Source: Metallyticus violacea (lineage: Eukaryota > Arthropoda > Insecta > Mantodea > Metallyticidae). From it: DNA of 64,000 nucleotides. Positions within the stretch are counted from its first letter, which is position 1; every line of letters begins with the position of its first letter. Position numbers and translations under genes: made by a program. The notes beneath the pieces were generated by a model. The model had not been told where the DNA came from, did no database searches, and was given only the letters and a program-made list of their open reading frames with translations. Shown here in pieces: positions 47,686 through 59,851 of this stretch. Location of the stretch: assembly GCA_030762175.1 (NCBI GenBank), contig CM060831.1, forward strand, positions 71,354,501 to 71,418,500, given 5' to 3'.

Positions 47686-47987
47686 GGATTTTTTTTTTTG
47701 ATTGATTTATTTATGGACGCTCTTTAACAGCTCAGGTCATCAGTGTCCCATTCAACCCAGGGCGTGAAACGGCTGACAAATTTTGCTCAGAGGCCTCTCT
47801 TTCAGGCTTGAGGTTCTTTTTCGTGCCGCAAATGTACGACACGGGACCCACGTCTTTACTTCCCTTCCGAAGGAAGCCATACTTAGGATTTTTACGCCCG
47901 AAAAAATCCATCGGTCCTGGCCGGGTTCGAACCCGCGATTTGGGTTTAGGAGGCAAGTATGGTAACCACTACACCACCAGGACCGAC
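47686..47987 (-). repeat. SINE family A, young minus-strand copy
   Basis: Nearly perfect copy of the younger subgroup with an intact B box (GGGTTCGAACCCGCGA) and A box complement. TCAAATCTCA flanks both sides (47676-47685 and 47988-47997), a 10-bp target-site duplication. On the right the duplicated word has expanded into three tandem CAAATCT units. Confidence 0.94.
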
Positions 47988-47997
47988 TCAAATCTCA

Positions 47998-49726
47998 AAT
48001 CTCAAATCAGGGCAGTTGATTGTTTACAAACAGATATGCGCTGAAAACAAATCATGTAAGCTGCCCAAATAAGGCCATCTTAGCACTTAAATTGCTATAG
48101 GCCTGGAAACACAATATATACAAACAAGATAAAGATAACAAAAATACTTAATTTTTTTTTCTACGGAAAACAGAATTGTGTTTTATGTTGTATATCACAT
48201 AGGTGCAACTCAATTAGTAAATGATTTGATTAAAACGGCTGAACCAAACGCCATCTCTTTTCTAAAATAAACAATTAAGAATTTGTTTTTTTTTTTTCAA
48301 AAGTAACAATAGACATTATAGACAATATCAATTAAATTTGACTTTCAACATTAATTTTTTCTTGACAATTATGTTTTGAATTGTCTGTTTAAAAATTATT
48401 CTTTTGGGCATTTTCTGCGTATAAGATAAATAGGTCAAGAGGTAAGGCGTGCTATTAAACAAATAAGTATTCCGCTCACATATACGAAGATCCTTAAGCA
48501 ACATCATGGGTTACAGCGTTACTGAGAGTTTTAGTTTATCCACCTGTTTCTCTAACATTTTTAAAGTTTATACACATTAACTTGTGTCTTTAGAATAGCT
48601 CCAAGAATCAGGAATGTGTACATGTGTGCATATATAGTTATTCTTAGATGAATTCACAATAATCGTCATAGTAATTATACGCAATTGCAAATGGAGGAAA
48701 TACATTTTCTACAGTAAATGATGCAGAATTCCACTTAATTCATTCCATCAATTAATGTGAATACGCATTCCTATGTGCATTACCATATTGTGGTATCGTT
48801 TTCAAGAATTAAATTGACGTTAAAGGTGTACAAGTCTTTATTATTAGTCGCGCCTTTGGTCGATTTCGTATGAAAGTTCATGTCTTTGTCTGCCTTGTTT
48901 TCTTTTAATTTTAAAATCCAATTGCAGTACGTCTAGAAACTTCAAGGCCATAAACGCAAACCGGAAATGTCTTAAGTGAAACATTCCAGAATAATGCTCA
49001 AGAATATTCCACAATACGAGTATTACAAAAAGAACGGCTCTTGCTGTAGGTAAAATAACGTTAGCAAACGTGAGCATACAGGGGGTTTAATTTAGTGTGT
49101 TAATATGATCCGGCTCCAGAGTCAATCTGAAGACTTTATAGAGAGAGGTTTCCAGGTTGGCTTTAACCAGTGCCTGGATGGAAAAAATTATGATTGTGTT
49201 CCATTTAATGGGAAAAACCCTATACATAATGAGAAATATGAAGTTATGAGACATTTCTTTCTACTGCAGAATGGTATGACTGGTATTACACCTCTTCATC
49301 TTTAAAATCATCCTCTTATCCATTGTCAGCATAGCAAGAGCAGTTAGGTGTTCCCGTGACCACTCTGACTGAGCAGCGGTCATTTGTGATGTAACCAACT
49401 TGTTCAACAATTGTGTAACTTCAGGGAATGACTTGTTAAATATGGCAGGAGTTGTACAGAACCATCACTGTTTCTAAAATGTGGTCTTTCATTCAAACAA
49501 TTGATTGATGTGTAAAACAGCTTCACGCTCACGTTCAGGAAAATTACTTGGGCGTACACTTTAGGGTTAAACCGCCTGTGTAGATGTTGATTCTGCCCCC
49601 TTTCGCTGGTCATTATATTTATAGTTGACTTTGGCCCATAGCTTTTAATTTTTTCTTTTTCTTCTAGAGTGTTCCTGGAGAAACGGTAATTCAACCAAGC
49701 TCATATTGGTGATCTGAACACAAATA
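47998..49726. other. Intergenic, nothing certain
   Basis: Frames at 49105-49305 (+) and 49404-49694 (-) have plausible amino acid content but no domain I know. They may be parts of an unidentified decayed element. Confidence 0.35.
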
Positions 49727-50404
49727 CAGAGGGTGCCAAAAATGTATACACACTTCAAGCACAGAAAAAACTGTGTTAACATAGCAAAACTGAATTGATA
49801 CAAACAGAAAAATATGAGCACTAATCATCTTAGACTTTTACAGTTACAACAGTAGCTCAAAATGCCACTATCTGCGTCGATACATTTCTGAGTACGTTGA
49901 ACTGCTGATTGAGAAACGCTTGCGAAAGTGTCCTCAGCGATTGCAGCACAGGCCGTTTCAATTTCTTACCGAAATGCTGGTTTTCTATAGTATACGGTAC
50001 CATGTATGAGTCAAATTTGTCTCGAATGCGTGCAATTGTTACTCGTGCTGGAGGTTCTATTCTGTACACCCGTCTCCATTGCCTTTGAACTTCAGCATTC
50101 TCGGTTTTCCAATACCACTTCAAAATTGCTTTCCGCTGTTCAAATGATGATCGTGGGTCCATTTTATTGTAGCAACGGTAGCATAACGTAATGTGAGTCA
50201 CATCTGTTTACAGAACATCATACGACAATCTTGGCTTCACTTGTTCATTGTTGATTTTCCTGTTACGTAGCAACACTATCATAATGTATGTGAGTCACAT
50301 CTGTTTGCAGATCATACTACACATTACTGTTGTTTCGGTCCAACTTTGAAATATATTAAATAGATATCTACTGTGAAAGTGTGTACATTTTTTGGCACCC
50401 TCGG
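49727..50404 (-). mobile_element. TIR DNA element with TA duplication, internally deleted
   Basis: The terminal inverted repeats are about 30 bp. The left reads CAGAGGGTGCCAAAAATGTA and on into ACACTTCA; the right, in reverse, reads CCGAGGGTGCCAAAAAATGT and on into ACTTTCA. TA flanks both sides (49725-49726 and 50405-50406), as for Tc1/mariner transposition. The 678-bp element carries only the N-terminal DNA-binding part of a transposase. It is a deletion derivative that needs a helper to move. Confidence 0.9.
49857..50162 (-). pseudogene. DUF4817-type helix-turn-helix of a Tc1/mariner-like transposase
   Basis: About 101 codons starting at the conserved MDPRSSFEQRKAILKWYW. This is the family's usual N terminus, so I prefer this ATG (50160-50162) to the frame's GTG further upstream. 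It runs on through a VQRQWRRVYRIEPPARVTI region (helix-turn-helix) to LSQAFLNQQFNVLRNVST, then stops. A full transposase of this group is about 350-400 residues, and the DDE catalytic core is missing. The residues after about position 45 diverge from the family, suggesting a frameshift. The fragment lies inside its own terminal repeats. Confidence 0.78.
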
Positions 50405-51118
50405 TATTATCCCTGTCATAGCTAAGAATTTGACTATCGATTATTATCGAAGACAAGATATGAGTGCCAGCTGTTGGTATATTTATTTGAAAAATGACAA
50501 ACACTTAGGTGTCTATTATTGTAAATATATACTCAGTAGGATTGCTTGTACGCAGACATTTGTTTTGTAGACAGAGCCCTGGAGATGCAAGCAACCATGA
50601 TTTACACCGTGACCACGAACATTACTGATGTTACCATATGCTCAGTTTTGATATAGCACGTCTTTTGCTGGAATAAGCCAATCAGAGAACATTAAATTCG
50701 TGAATGCGAGAATTTGTCGTTATCTCTATAAAACATTCGTTGACCACACGGTTACATCCCAAGGCTACAGCAAAGGCGCTGAACATTAATACAACTCTCA
50801 AACGTGCAAATTGACCAAGGAGGCAAAATATAGCATGTCATAAACACAAAACCGCAGATCTCAAGGAGGAAAAAAAAATATTTGAACAAAATAAAAGTTT
50901 ATTATAGGATGATGATGATAACATTACTGAAAGTATATATTACAAAAAACGTAATAAGGACAATTGTGAAATGCGTGACAATGTCTATTGTCATGCAAAA
51001 GTGGCGTGGTTTTACTATCAACATAGCATACTTCTATGGAAACGAAGAAAACATTTAGCGAAAGAAAGGCATATAGAACCCACAGAGCCAAGAACACCGA
51101 GGTCATTTGTGCCAGAAA
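50405..51118. other. Intergenic, nothing recognised
   Basis: No gene supported. Confidence 0.4.
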
Positions 51119-51183
51119 AGGCTAAAACACTAAGAGAAAGTCGCAGTTGTAATCGCTATATTTGGAACTACTAGAGTTCTTCT
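51119..51183 (-). mobile_element. Penelope-like element tail fragment
   Basis: GCTAAAACACTAAGAGAAAG, GTAATCGCTATATTTGGAAC and TACTAGAGTTCTTC match, in order, the 3' tail of the element at 59.8 kb and the hairpin at 1.9 kb. Only about 65 bp remain. Confidence 0.65.
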
Positions 51184-54100
51184 AATATTCATCGTCAATT
51201 TTAGTGCCTAAAAAGAAGGATCGATGGAGATTCGAAGAAATGTTTCAAAAATCATTTCATGGATACAACCGTAATAGGTATATTCTTTCGGAAATTGTGA
51301 AAAACTGGTAAGCGAAATGGATCTTTGTGAAATAAATACAATTAATTACTAATAAAAATGAAAGACTATGGTCTCTGTATCTAAAAAAAAATTTAAAAAC
51401 ACTTCCAAATAATATCTGGTATTCCAGAAGAAAATGTGGATAAAATGGTCCAAACTGCCAATGAAGTGTAATTGGTCATTGCATAGTATTAGCGTTGTCA
51501 TCCCAAACGCCATATCTGTCTGTTCAAGGCCTTCTTGCGAGAATTGAAGAATTAGAAAAGAAGATTAGGAGAATGATTCTGCAGCCTAAATAGAAGCAGA
51601 GCCAGATTTTATAGGAATAGCAACTACTGTATTACCATTTAAGTTCTGGTTTGCTATGTCTATACAAAATGTCCCTAACCCCATCATTGGGAGAATAAAA
51701 GAGGATAAAAGGGGGGGGGCAGGCGGGCAGGTAGAATAGCAGTCAAATTTTCTGCCACAGGGATTTTGATTATTTGTTAAAGATCAAACTTGAAGACAAT
51801 CCAGACCAGACCAGAACTGAAGGCAGACTGGGTAATAACTTTATATATATGTTTAGGTTAGGAGTGGAGTTGAAGGACTTTTCACTTGTTTCCCCTTCAG
51901 GACAAAGGTTTTAGGTTGACAGTGAACAAGATATCTCCGTTACACCAACCCAAACCTATAATGAATTAAGGCCAACTAATTTTAAATTCTATATAACTAA
52001 CGACTCTGAAATTAATAATTATGGCTTCCAAGTATTAACTGTGAACTTAGGACTAAAATGTTGCCTTGAAGCATCATTTCTTATGGCAGAGGTGTCAAAA
52101 GGAAGACTAAGTGCTGATTTCTGACATCACGTTGGGATCACCAATATTCTGTTCATTTTAATGAATATCTGTTTAACCTCCAAAGAAAATGTTTAATTCA
52201 GTCGATTTTTGTTTTGTAGTTTTTTCCTTAGAAGCTTAGGCCTTTAAAATTCGTTGCTAACTAGAAAACAAAATCAATATAATATCATTCTACCAATTGT
52301 TTCTTTTCAGTGAGTGCTTTTGTATACTTTTGCCCACACACTCTCGTATTGCATACACTATCCTTTCCACTAATACTACCAAATTAATATTTCAATGGAG
52401 GTAATATTAAATTTCAATTAAAAGCTATCTACATTAAATCACAGCTGATTGTTGTCGATGACAACAATGTTGGTTGTTATGAAGATACAGAATAAATAGC
52501 TTGAATTATTCCGAAATTCTTTGTGAATGTATGGACATGGTTAATGAAAATGTCCAAGAAAAATGATATATTTATACCGGAAGATGTTTTAAGTAATGCT
52601 AAAGTTGCTTTCTGTTGGTGGTGGTAGTGCATTTACAAAATATGCTACAAATCTAACTCATCCATGTCGCACGGGTGCTGGGACCGTACATGCTTTCCCA
52701 ATGCACTAGGAAATGATTGAAATTGCGCAAAACAATATTTAACTCTTTAGATACAAACAATATATATAAGTGAAATAAATAACTGGTTAAATAAAAACAT
52801 AATAGAATATTTAAATATCTAAATAAAATAAACAAAAAATAAAACAGTACAAAAGTAAATAACTTACACTCCTTATCATCAAATAATTCCCCCCCCAAAT
52901 TGTGACTCAAGTTTCCCTACTTCCGGGTTGTTTGTCTCTTCCGATCTGAGCTCTGTCTCACTTTGTTTAAAATTTTACCTACTCCCTCCTCCGCCCTCCT
53001 ATCTGCCATAAAAGTCCAGCTCTGTCACTGTCCTCTATCCCCGTTAACAACAAACGGAGACGGTAAACGGGACAATATCCACCTTTAGGAGTATGGTAAA
53101 CGAAAACATGAATATACCAAATAATGGTAGAAACCTTAATTATAGTGGAGAGTCTTTCGTAGCTGCTCTTTTCATTTCAGCTCTGAAATGTAAACAGAAT
53201 ATAAATATAGCAACTGTTGGTAGACACTTTAATTTGAATGTTGTGTTAACTAATTATTGTTTATTTTAATTTCATAAGTTACACCAAAAGTGCATTTATT
53301 CTCCTCCAATTATTTTTAATTTAAAATGCAATATGAGTAATCAATGAAAATATCAGTTGATTCGCTCCTGTGAATAAAAATATTTTTAGGCTACGAAGGG
53401 CGATGAAATAAAGACTAGTTTAGATGCTAGTAATGGAAAAAATAATTATTACATGTAGTACCTCGTCAAAGTGTCAAAAATAAATTTAGCAAATTGTAGC
53501 AATTTGTTTACAAAAATAATTGTTCAATTATAAATTCGTGTACAGAATAATAGGCCTTGTTACATAGGTATTCTATACGAGCAGATGTGTATTTTCGTTC
53601 ATCATCGGATATTAATAATAATGATTTGAAATAATTTAGGACAGCAGTCACAATAAACTTTATTTTAATAGCAAGATAAATTAGCAATGGGTCCATAAAG
53701 ATTTGCTTTTGTCTAGTATTGATATAATGTATTTTTAATAAAGTATGCTTGATTTTGAACATAACAACTCATAATCGAAAGTATAAATTAACAAGGATAT
53801 GGCAATTTTTTTTATTAGGCTCTTATGTGAATTTGTGTTGTTAGTGTCACAAATTATTCTTTTATAGTACAAAACCTCGCAATAAAAACTACCTATCTCA
53901 TATATATACGTTCCTAAAAAGTCCAACATAAGATTAAGTTTCATTCCATCATATTCCTAAACAAAATCGGGAAGTTAAGCTCAGCTAAAGCTGTTTTCAA
54001 AAAATTACTTTTACGAGGTAAAGAAAACCAAGGAAATTTTGTTGACTGCTAGTACATGTTTTGTAAATAAAGTGTATTAAAAGACATGCTGCTGTATCAG

Positions 54101-54452
54101 AACTGTAAAAATCAGGCAACTTTCTTGTGCCAGCAGTAGTGAAGAAAGCGCTGGGAAACAATTGTTTCATTCTACGCTTGAAAAGAAAACATTCTCCCAA
54201 CGTTAATCAGTTAAAAAGAAACATATTCTTACTTTTTTCTAACTTTAGAAAAAATACTGAATATTTATTGACATATTTTTTACATATATTATGGACTACT
54301 TTTTTATCTAATGGTTTGTTTTTTAATCCAATGTTTTTTTTTTTTCATTACAAAAACAAAACTCAACGTGACCCAAATTGCTTCAAAATATCTGAGAGGA
54401 GATCTGGAGAATCATTGTCTTAAACTGCATGGTTCACTGCCGTTGTTTTCTA
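51184..54452. other. Long intergenic stretch
   Basis: No gene supported. A run of ten G followed by GGC words (51713-51732) might form a G-quadruplex. 52940-53060 is a pyrimidine-rich patch. The remainder is AT-rich. Confidence 0.4.
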
Positions 54453-55109
54453 CAGTGAGGTTATTTGCATTAAAGCAGGCTGGGCGCGCCTACATATTAG
54501 CAGATTGTCCGGCTGGATAATGCACGTGCAGGTAGTGCTAAGGGAAGTTTTGCCAGTGCGTTTGTATTTTATTCGGTGCTTTTATTGTGTGTAAGTTATG
54601 CACTGATTGTTCTTCTTAGTTATGCCACCACTAAATATAGTCTGAAAGAACGGGTTTATATATTATGTATACCTATGTAAAAGCGGATTCTTGCAGAGAA
54701 GTTGTAAGGCGACTCGTTAAGAAAATATTCTGGCAATCATATTTCAGGTAGAGAAACTGTTCCCCTACTTGTTAAAACATTAAAAGAAACAGGATCTCTT
54801 ACTGACAAGAAACATGTTTCGAACCGTTATGTTCTTACGAAAGAAAAGTTAGATGAAATACAAGAATTTACTACATAGATGTCGCAATGTATTGCCGCTG
54901 AGGGGCATCGTTTTCAACATCTCTTATAATACATGTTATTGCTTATTATCATCATCATCAATTTTAAACACATTGTCATTTTATGCTTTCAGTAAAAATG
55001 CAAGCTAAAATAAAATATACGTGGCGACTCCCCTTTTTCGGTTGCGGCGGCTGCCCTTCTCCAGTAAGCAGCAGCGCTCTGGCGGCTCGTAACTCAAATA
55101 ACCTCACTG
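54453..55109 (+). mobile_element. Tc1/mariner-like DNA element, HTH-only remnant, copy 2
   Basis: Same family as the element at 30427-31060. CAGTGAGGTTATTTG begins at 54453 and its complement ends at 55109, with TA on both sides (54451-54452 and 55110-55111). Internal text ETGSLTDKKHVSNRYVLTKE then KLDEIQ near 54790-54860 is a DUF4817-type helix-turn-helix piece. No DDE core is present. The left terminal repeat is more diverged than the right. Confidence 0.88.
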
Positions 55110-55111
55110 TA

Positions 55112-56190
55112 TTTATCATTTTAACTTTGAACGCTATGTATCAATAAATACTATGCACTAAGTTAGAGATATGTTTTCAAAGCCGTTAGAAATTATAATA
55201 AGTGTTAGAAATTATTTCTGTTCCTTTTGAGCTTAGGTTGCATTTCTAAAACGTCTTTGGAAAGAAATGAGGTTAGAGCGGAAAGTTTCCAGGGTTGAAA
55301 GAGAAATGTCAATGCACCCTCACCAGTTCGAGTTGGATGTTTTCCCCATATTTTTTTTCTATTATCACTGTAATGGTATAAGACACTTTGCCATTTCAGT
55401 TTCACTAAAATTCCGACTTAAAGCAATAAATAAAGCAACACAGTGCGAAAATCCACAGAAGTACTGCGTGAGTTCTGCCTGGCATAAAAAGCTTTCCAAC
55501 TCAATGACACACTTGACACGAGCCAAAGACTTCGGAGTACTTGAGATTCCATGCAGGAATGCACCTCAATGATATCTTCTGAAGTAAATGAATTGGAATT
55601 GCATAATGCGTGCTCTTTGCCCTTTTGTCCTTGCTATGAGGATCTGTGGGGATAACTCCATTCTTCTCCAACTCCGCAGATAATTTTTCAGCAATGTTTT
55701 CAGTGGTGATCATGGAATGTCTATGATCAGCTTTCCATATATATAGGGATATTTTGCATCGATAAAACTTTATCCTTGCTCTAACTTTTTTATATCTGCT
55801 ATTTGTTATAACTCTTTGTAACAGATCTGCAGAGTATGAACAAAAAATATAAATACAAGAATGAAAAAAAAAAGTTATGAATTGCATTTGACTAATTGAA
55901 GTTTATTACAAAAGCGCTACTTTTTTTTATTTTTGCCTCTACATGATCGATATATTCTATTAGATAACATCAACGTTAAACAGTACTATAAATTGCTATA
56001 AAACTAACACCTTAAATGGACAACTGCGTTTATATACACCATATTATAGCAATTTCAACAGTAATATACAATATCATGACGCCCAAATTAAATGACGCAA
56101 TTTAACTATGTGTCCTCCTTGAGCATAATAATTCATGGAGTGCCTGGGCTTACTGCACAACCGCTGCGTCCTCTATCTCCGTCTTGCGAC
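55112..56190. other. Intergenic, nothing recognised
   Basis: Frames of 101-128 codons overlap on both strands (55267-55887). Neither shows a domain, and each weakens the case for the other. Confidence 0.35.
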
Positions 56191-56205
56191 ATCATGGACA
56201 GAATG

Positions 56206-56482
56206 AATGGTGTTTAACGCCCGTTTTTGCTACAGAGACACCACAGGCGATGGACACTGATGATACATGAAATGTAATGATATATTGGGAAAGGATTTTT
56301 ATTTTTAAGGAAAGAGTCGTTCCAAGCCTAAGTTTAGGGTACCTCCCCGGTATTTGCCATGTATGAGGATTGAGGAAAACCTGGAAAAAACTTCAGTCAG
56401 GGAGGACGGTCCTGGGGGTATTCGAACCCAGACCTCCCGCTCACGAGTGCGCGTCTTAACGACCTCTGTCACCCGTGGCGGT
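56206..56482 (-). repeat. SINE family B, minus strand, with target duplication
   Basis: Full-length family B copy in reverse: 3' end (GGTGTTTAACGCCCG), body, then head (CAGACCTCCCGCTCACGAG, CACCCGTGGCGG). Direct repeats ATCATGGACAGAATG (56191-56205) and ATCACGGACAGAGTG (56483-56497) flank it with two mismatches in 15 bp. Compared with the copy at 766 it lacks a long A tail. Confidence 0.93.
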
Positions 56483-56649
56483 ATCACGGACAGAGTGCAG
56501 TATTGCAAGGGGATATGTGATCAGCATGCCTCTCTCCACCTTTGCTATCAGATGGTTTTCGTGATTCAAGGACGCTATCTTTCCATAAAGTAGTTCTCTA
56601 ATTGTCATCACGTGCATGGGTGGTCGCCATTCCAAGCCGTCCTAACTTA

Positions 56650-56722
56650 ATTTCTAAGCAAATACTAGAATCGAACCCGAGACTTCGCGAACAGCAGTCA
56701 GCAACTCTAACCACTATATATG
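56650..56722 (-). repeat. tRNA-like sequence, probably a SINE head
   Basis: On the minus strand, TATAGTGGTTAGAG (A box) is followed by CGGGTTCGATTCTAG (B box) with the right spacing. There is no convincing acceptor stem and the anticodon arm is poor, so I treat it as a relic or SINE head. Confidence 0.5.
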
Positions 56723-56784
56723 GAGACGTTAAAACCATTTGGGAAATTTGAAAAAGTAGCACATGCCTTCATTAGTTCCCTAGC

Positions 56785-56880
56785 GCGAGGTACTAGCGAC
56801 AGCGGAGAGAGCCGAACTCCTCAATCCCGAAAATGAGAGGGGAATGCACATTTTACACTTCTCTGTTTGCGTGCAGTGTG
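56785..56880. repeat. Repeat module M, copy 2
   Basis: GAGAGAGCCGAACTCCTCAA and TCCCGAAAATGAGAGG, then CTTCTCTGTTTGCGTG, matching 31965-32085 on the same strand. It lies about 130 bp upstream of the repeat F head. Confidence 0.55.
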
Positions 56881-57004
56881 AATGTCCAAATCCAAAACTA
56901 AAGAAGTTTCTCGAAAGAGAAACATTTTTCCACAGAGAAGTCTCTTTGCTAGAAAAAAAGAGTGACATCCACTGATATAACTAGATAATAAAAATTTCAA
57001 CTGC

Positions 57005-57440
57005 AACGACATAATAGCCCAGACGGTTAAAGCGTCATAGTTATAGTTATGAGGGTAGGAGTTTCGAATTCTTAAGTCCTGATTCTCCCCCCCCCCCTCG
57101 CTCTCCCTGCTGGAGTTAATGGAGATTTGCCACCTTTACAACGATTTACTTGCTAACATAGTACCAAACACAATCCGCTATAAAGGTGTATTGTGGAATT
57201 TTTTCCCTGCTGTAGTCAGAGGAGATGACGGCCTACGCTCGCCGCAGGGAGCCACTGGGTCCACCTGTTTCTAAGATTTACCCGATTTTAGCGTTCAGGT
57301 TAGTGAGTGTGTGTGTATGTGTGTTTGAATTAATTGCAAATTTCAATAAGACAACGCTTCATAAAAAGTGAAAAACTCAGTTTTGTAATAAGAGCAATAT
57401 ATTGCAGCCAGAGAGTTACGGAGGACAACATATTTGCTAA
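57005..57440 (+). repeat. tRNA-headed repeat F, copy 2
   Basis: Begins with a decayed tRNA-like head (AGCCCAGACGGTTAAAGCGT, then GTTTCGAATTC). A C-run, GGAGATTTGCCACC, CTAACATAGTA and CGGCCTACGCTCGCCG follow, then TTAGCGTTCAGGTTAGTG and CTCAGTTTTGTAATAAGAG. All of these occur in the same order in the reverse copy at 32090-32625. The second internal ~100-bp unit is mostly deleted here. Confidence 0.75.
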
Positions 57441-58030
57441 CGAAAAAGGTGGAAACCGTAGGTGATCGTGTCAAATTCCGCAAAGTAACAAATTTGTCTT
57501 AATGTTGGCCCGTTTTGTCTAATAAGTAATGGGTATGTGTGACAAAGTCGGGTGAGTATGGAGGACGAATTAGCACCGCAAATAGTGGTTAAGACAAGAC
57601 AGACTTATGTACAGGGACATGGTAATTTTCTTTAATCGCTACAAGCAGTTTTCCAGTCAAGTTGACTCATTAGTCTTTCCAGGGACAGAAAGACAGCAGA
57701 ACTCCATCTGCTAATTCCAAAACCCATGACTTTGCATATGTTACATTACGTGTTTTGCGAAAACTGTATTCATGTCAATTTCATAATTTTTGTTATTGAA
57801 TATTGAAAAATTGCATGTGAATTATTGTTATTTATTAATTTTTTAAAAATATTATATCTTATTGGCGCTAGATCGCTTAACAAAAAACAGTACAATAAAC
57901 CTCTAGGAAAGTATATCTCTATAGTACACTCCGAACCTCTTGTAAAAAAAGACAGCAATCATACGCCTGTCACTGTGAAATGTGCTATAAGAATTTGAAT
58001 TATGCATTGAACTTCAAACACCATTAGCGA
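57441..58030. other. Intergenic, nothing recognised
   Basis: No gene supported. Confidence 0.4.
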
Positions 58031-58309
58031 GTCGGTCCTGGTGGTGTATTGGTAACCATACTTGCCTCCTAAACCGAAGATCGCGGGTTCGATTCCGGCC
58101 AGGACCGATGGATTTTTTCTGGCGTAAAATTCTTCGGAAGAGAAGTAAAGCCGTGTCGTACATTTATGGCACGAAAATGAACCTCAAGGCTGAAAAAAGA
58201 GGCCTCTGAGCAAAATTTGTCGGCCGTTTCACGCCCTGAATTGAATGGACGTTGGGACGCTGATAACCTGAGATGTTAAAGAGCGTCCGTAAATAAACCA
58301 AATAAAAAC
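58031..58309 (+). repeat. SINE family A, plus strand, full length
   Basis: Starts with the intact tRNA-like head (GTCGGTCCTGGTGGTGTATT, B box GGGTTCGATTCCGGCC) and ends with GAGCGTCCGTAAATAAACC. About 25 bp are missing after the TTTTTTCTGGCGTAAAAT block, and a short duplication sits at GAATGGACGTTGGGACGCTG. This is one of only two substantial plus-strand copies. Confidence 0.92.
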
Positions 58310-58379
58310 AGCGAGATTACCATGATAAGGGTTAGGCCAGAAATTACATGCAGATTATGCAGTCATGAGCCAACATAGC

Positions 58380-58425
58380 GAGTTTCCTCGTTGCCGTTCG
58401 GGACTGAGCAGTTCCGCTGTCACAG
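58380..58425 (-). repeat. Repeat module M, copy 3 (reverse)
   Basis: In reverse, GCGGAACTGCTCAGTCCCGA and ACGGCAACGAGG resembles GCCGAACTCCTCAGTACCGA and ACGGGAGACAACGG at 31991. The match is about 35 bp only. Confidence 0.4.
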
Positions 58426-59838
58426 CTCCTGCAGCCGTAGCAATAATCTTCCTGTAAGGGTGAGTCTAGTACAACAGATCGGATCTCCGAACCTTTGCTT
58501 TGGAGTAGCGTGTTCCTGCGATTCACGGGTAATTGAGTATGCTGCAGCGTAGTGGTGCTCGTGGTGAGCCACCTTAAGGCCTGGGGTTAGTCACCCTAGA
58601 TGTTGGATTAGCCTGCCTTACCAGTGCCAGATGGTACTGGTAGCCTAGCTGGAGGGCAACGGCGCGAGTAAGCAGCGTATCTGCTTTCACCCAGAGAGGG
58701 GAGCTGGCTTTGGTAGTAGTTACCAGTCTAATGGAAATAACTTACCAGGAAGTGCCTCTGGCGTGTACCTTGCTGGGCAAGTGAGACATCCCGGTTGAAC
58801 ATTGTGCATTTTTGTGAAAATTGGCATCATATGAAATAGGAGTTGTTGCCCCTGATGAAGCATCCCAACTTGAGATGAAATTACCACAATTTCAGCGGAG
58901 TACAGTCCAAGATTAAGCAATCCACCTCCATTACTTAGGAAATATGATCACTTAGTATCATCCGGTCAGACATGTGAAACAATTATTACGGAAGCCTATG
59001 ACCATCACTTTCTTTTAAAATATTAAAAATGCAAACTTAGTGAGAGATGGTCCTCTGCTTACGCCTAATTTGCTTACCCCAGATGCTGAAGTGCAGGTGG
59101 ATTCTTTTACCACACGCACTCTATAACCTAGATATCGTTCCTCAGGCTCAAAAAACGCATGCACGAACAGCGAATTTCTTTCTTGGAAGACCTTTGTATT
59201 CACCCATCATATTACATAGCTGAACACCTGATGTATTTTGCTACTTCCCAAAAATTGAAACGCCAACATTTAGAAATAAAGATATTACTTAAGACAGTTG
59301 AAATATAGAATATTTTATCTTCTTTTGCTTCTCTTTATTTTTAAATAGAACCAGTTTGTGGTATGCATGCGGAATCAAATCTCCATCTAAACAGCAATTG
59401 AAATAATGTGCACAAATTAAAAGTTTAAACTGAAACAGTATTTAGCAGCCTGTTCCCAGACTTATTAACATGTAAATTTTGATTTATTTTAGAACATTGA
59501 ACTAAATTTTGCAATCCTTAATATATGAAACTTAAGTTACCACATTGCTAAGCACGATAACTCCAGGAAGATGGTAAGATGAGGAAAAATTGTATAAATG
59601 TTAAGAAATGACCAGAATAAAGGAAAAACCCTTATCTCTTTTTAATGGCCTTAAGTGCTTGTTGAGAGAGTAAAGCAGCTAGAAAGAATCATAATAGCGT
59701 GGTGACGTTGAGAATACGCTCTATATGGCGTACTGTAGCTAAAAGCGAGACAGTAGTCATTATAAAAGTTCTGAACTTTTGAATAATTGCGGAGCAAAGA
59801 TAGCGTCTCAAAAGTCACAGGATTCCTACCTTTGGGTG
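58426..59838. other. Intergenic, GC-richer at 58540-58920
   Basis: 58540-58920 is clearly GC-richer than its surroundings and contains paired words such as CTTACCAGTGCCAG and ATGGTACTGGTAG. I recognise no gene or repeat family. The rest is AT-rich. Confidence 0.35.
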
Positions 59839-59851
59839 TATATATATATAT

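Noticed and set aside
47752..48044. Frames of 60-80 codons with recurring similar peptides at many loci
   Set aside because: These recurring peptides (for example with KEAILRIFTPEK) are translations of SINE family A and not a protein family.
55501..55887. 128-codon minus-strand open frame
   Set aside because: Overlaps an equally open plus-strand frame, and neither resembles a known protein.
58031..58104. Candidate tRNA gene
   Set aside because: It has A and B boxes but is the head of a ~280-bp SINE found many times here, and it lacks a proper acceptor stem and anticodon arm.
58848..58885. Hammerhead-like CTGATGA with a GAAA downstream
   Set aside because: Stem II and stem I do not pair around the core, so it does not meet the hammerhead layout.
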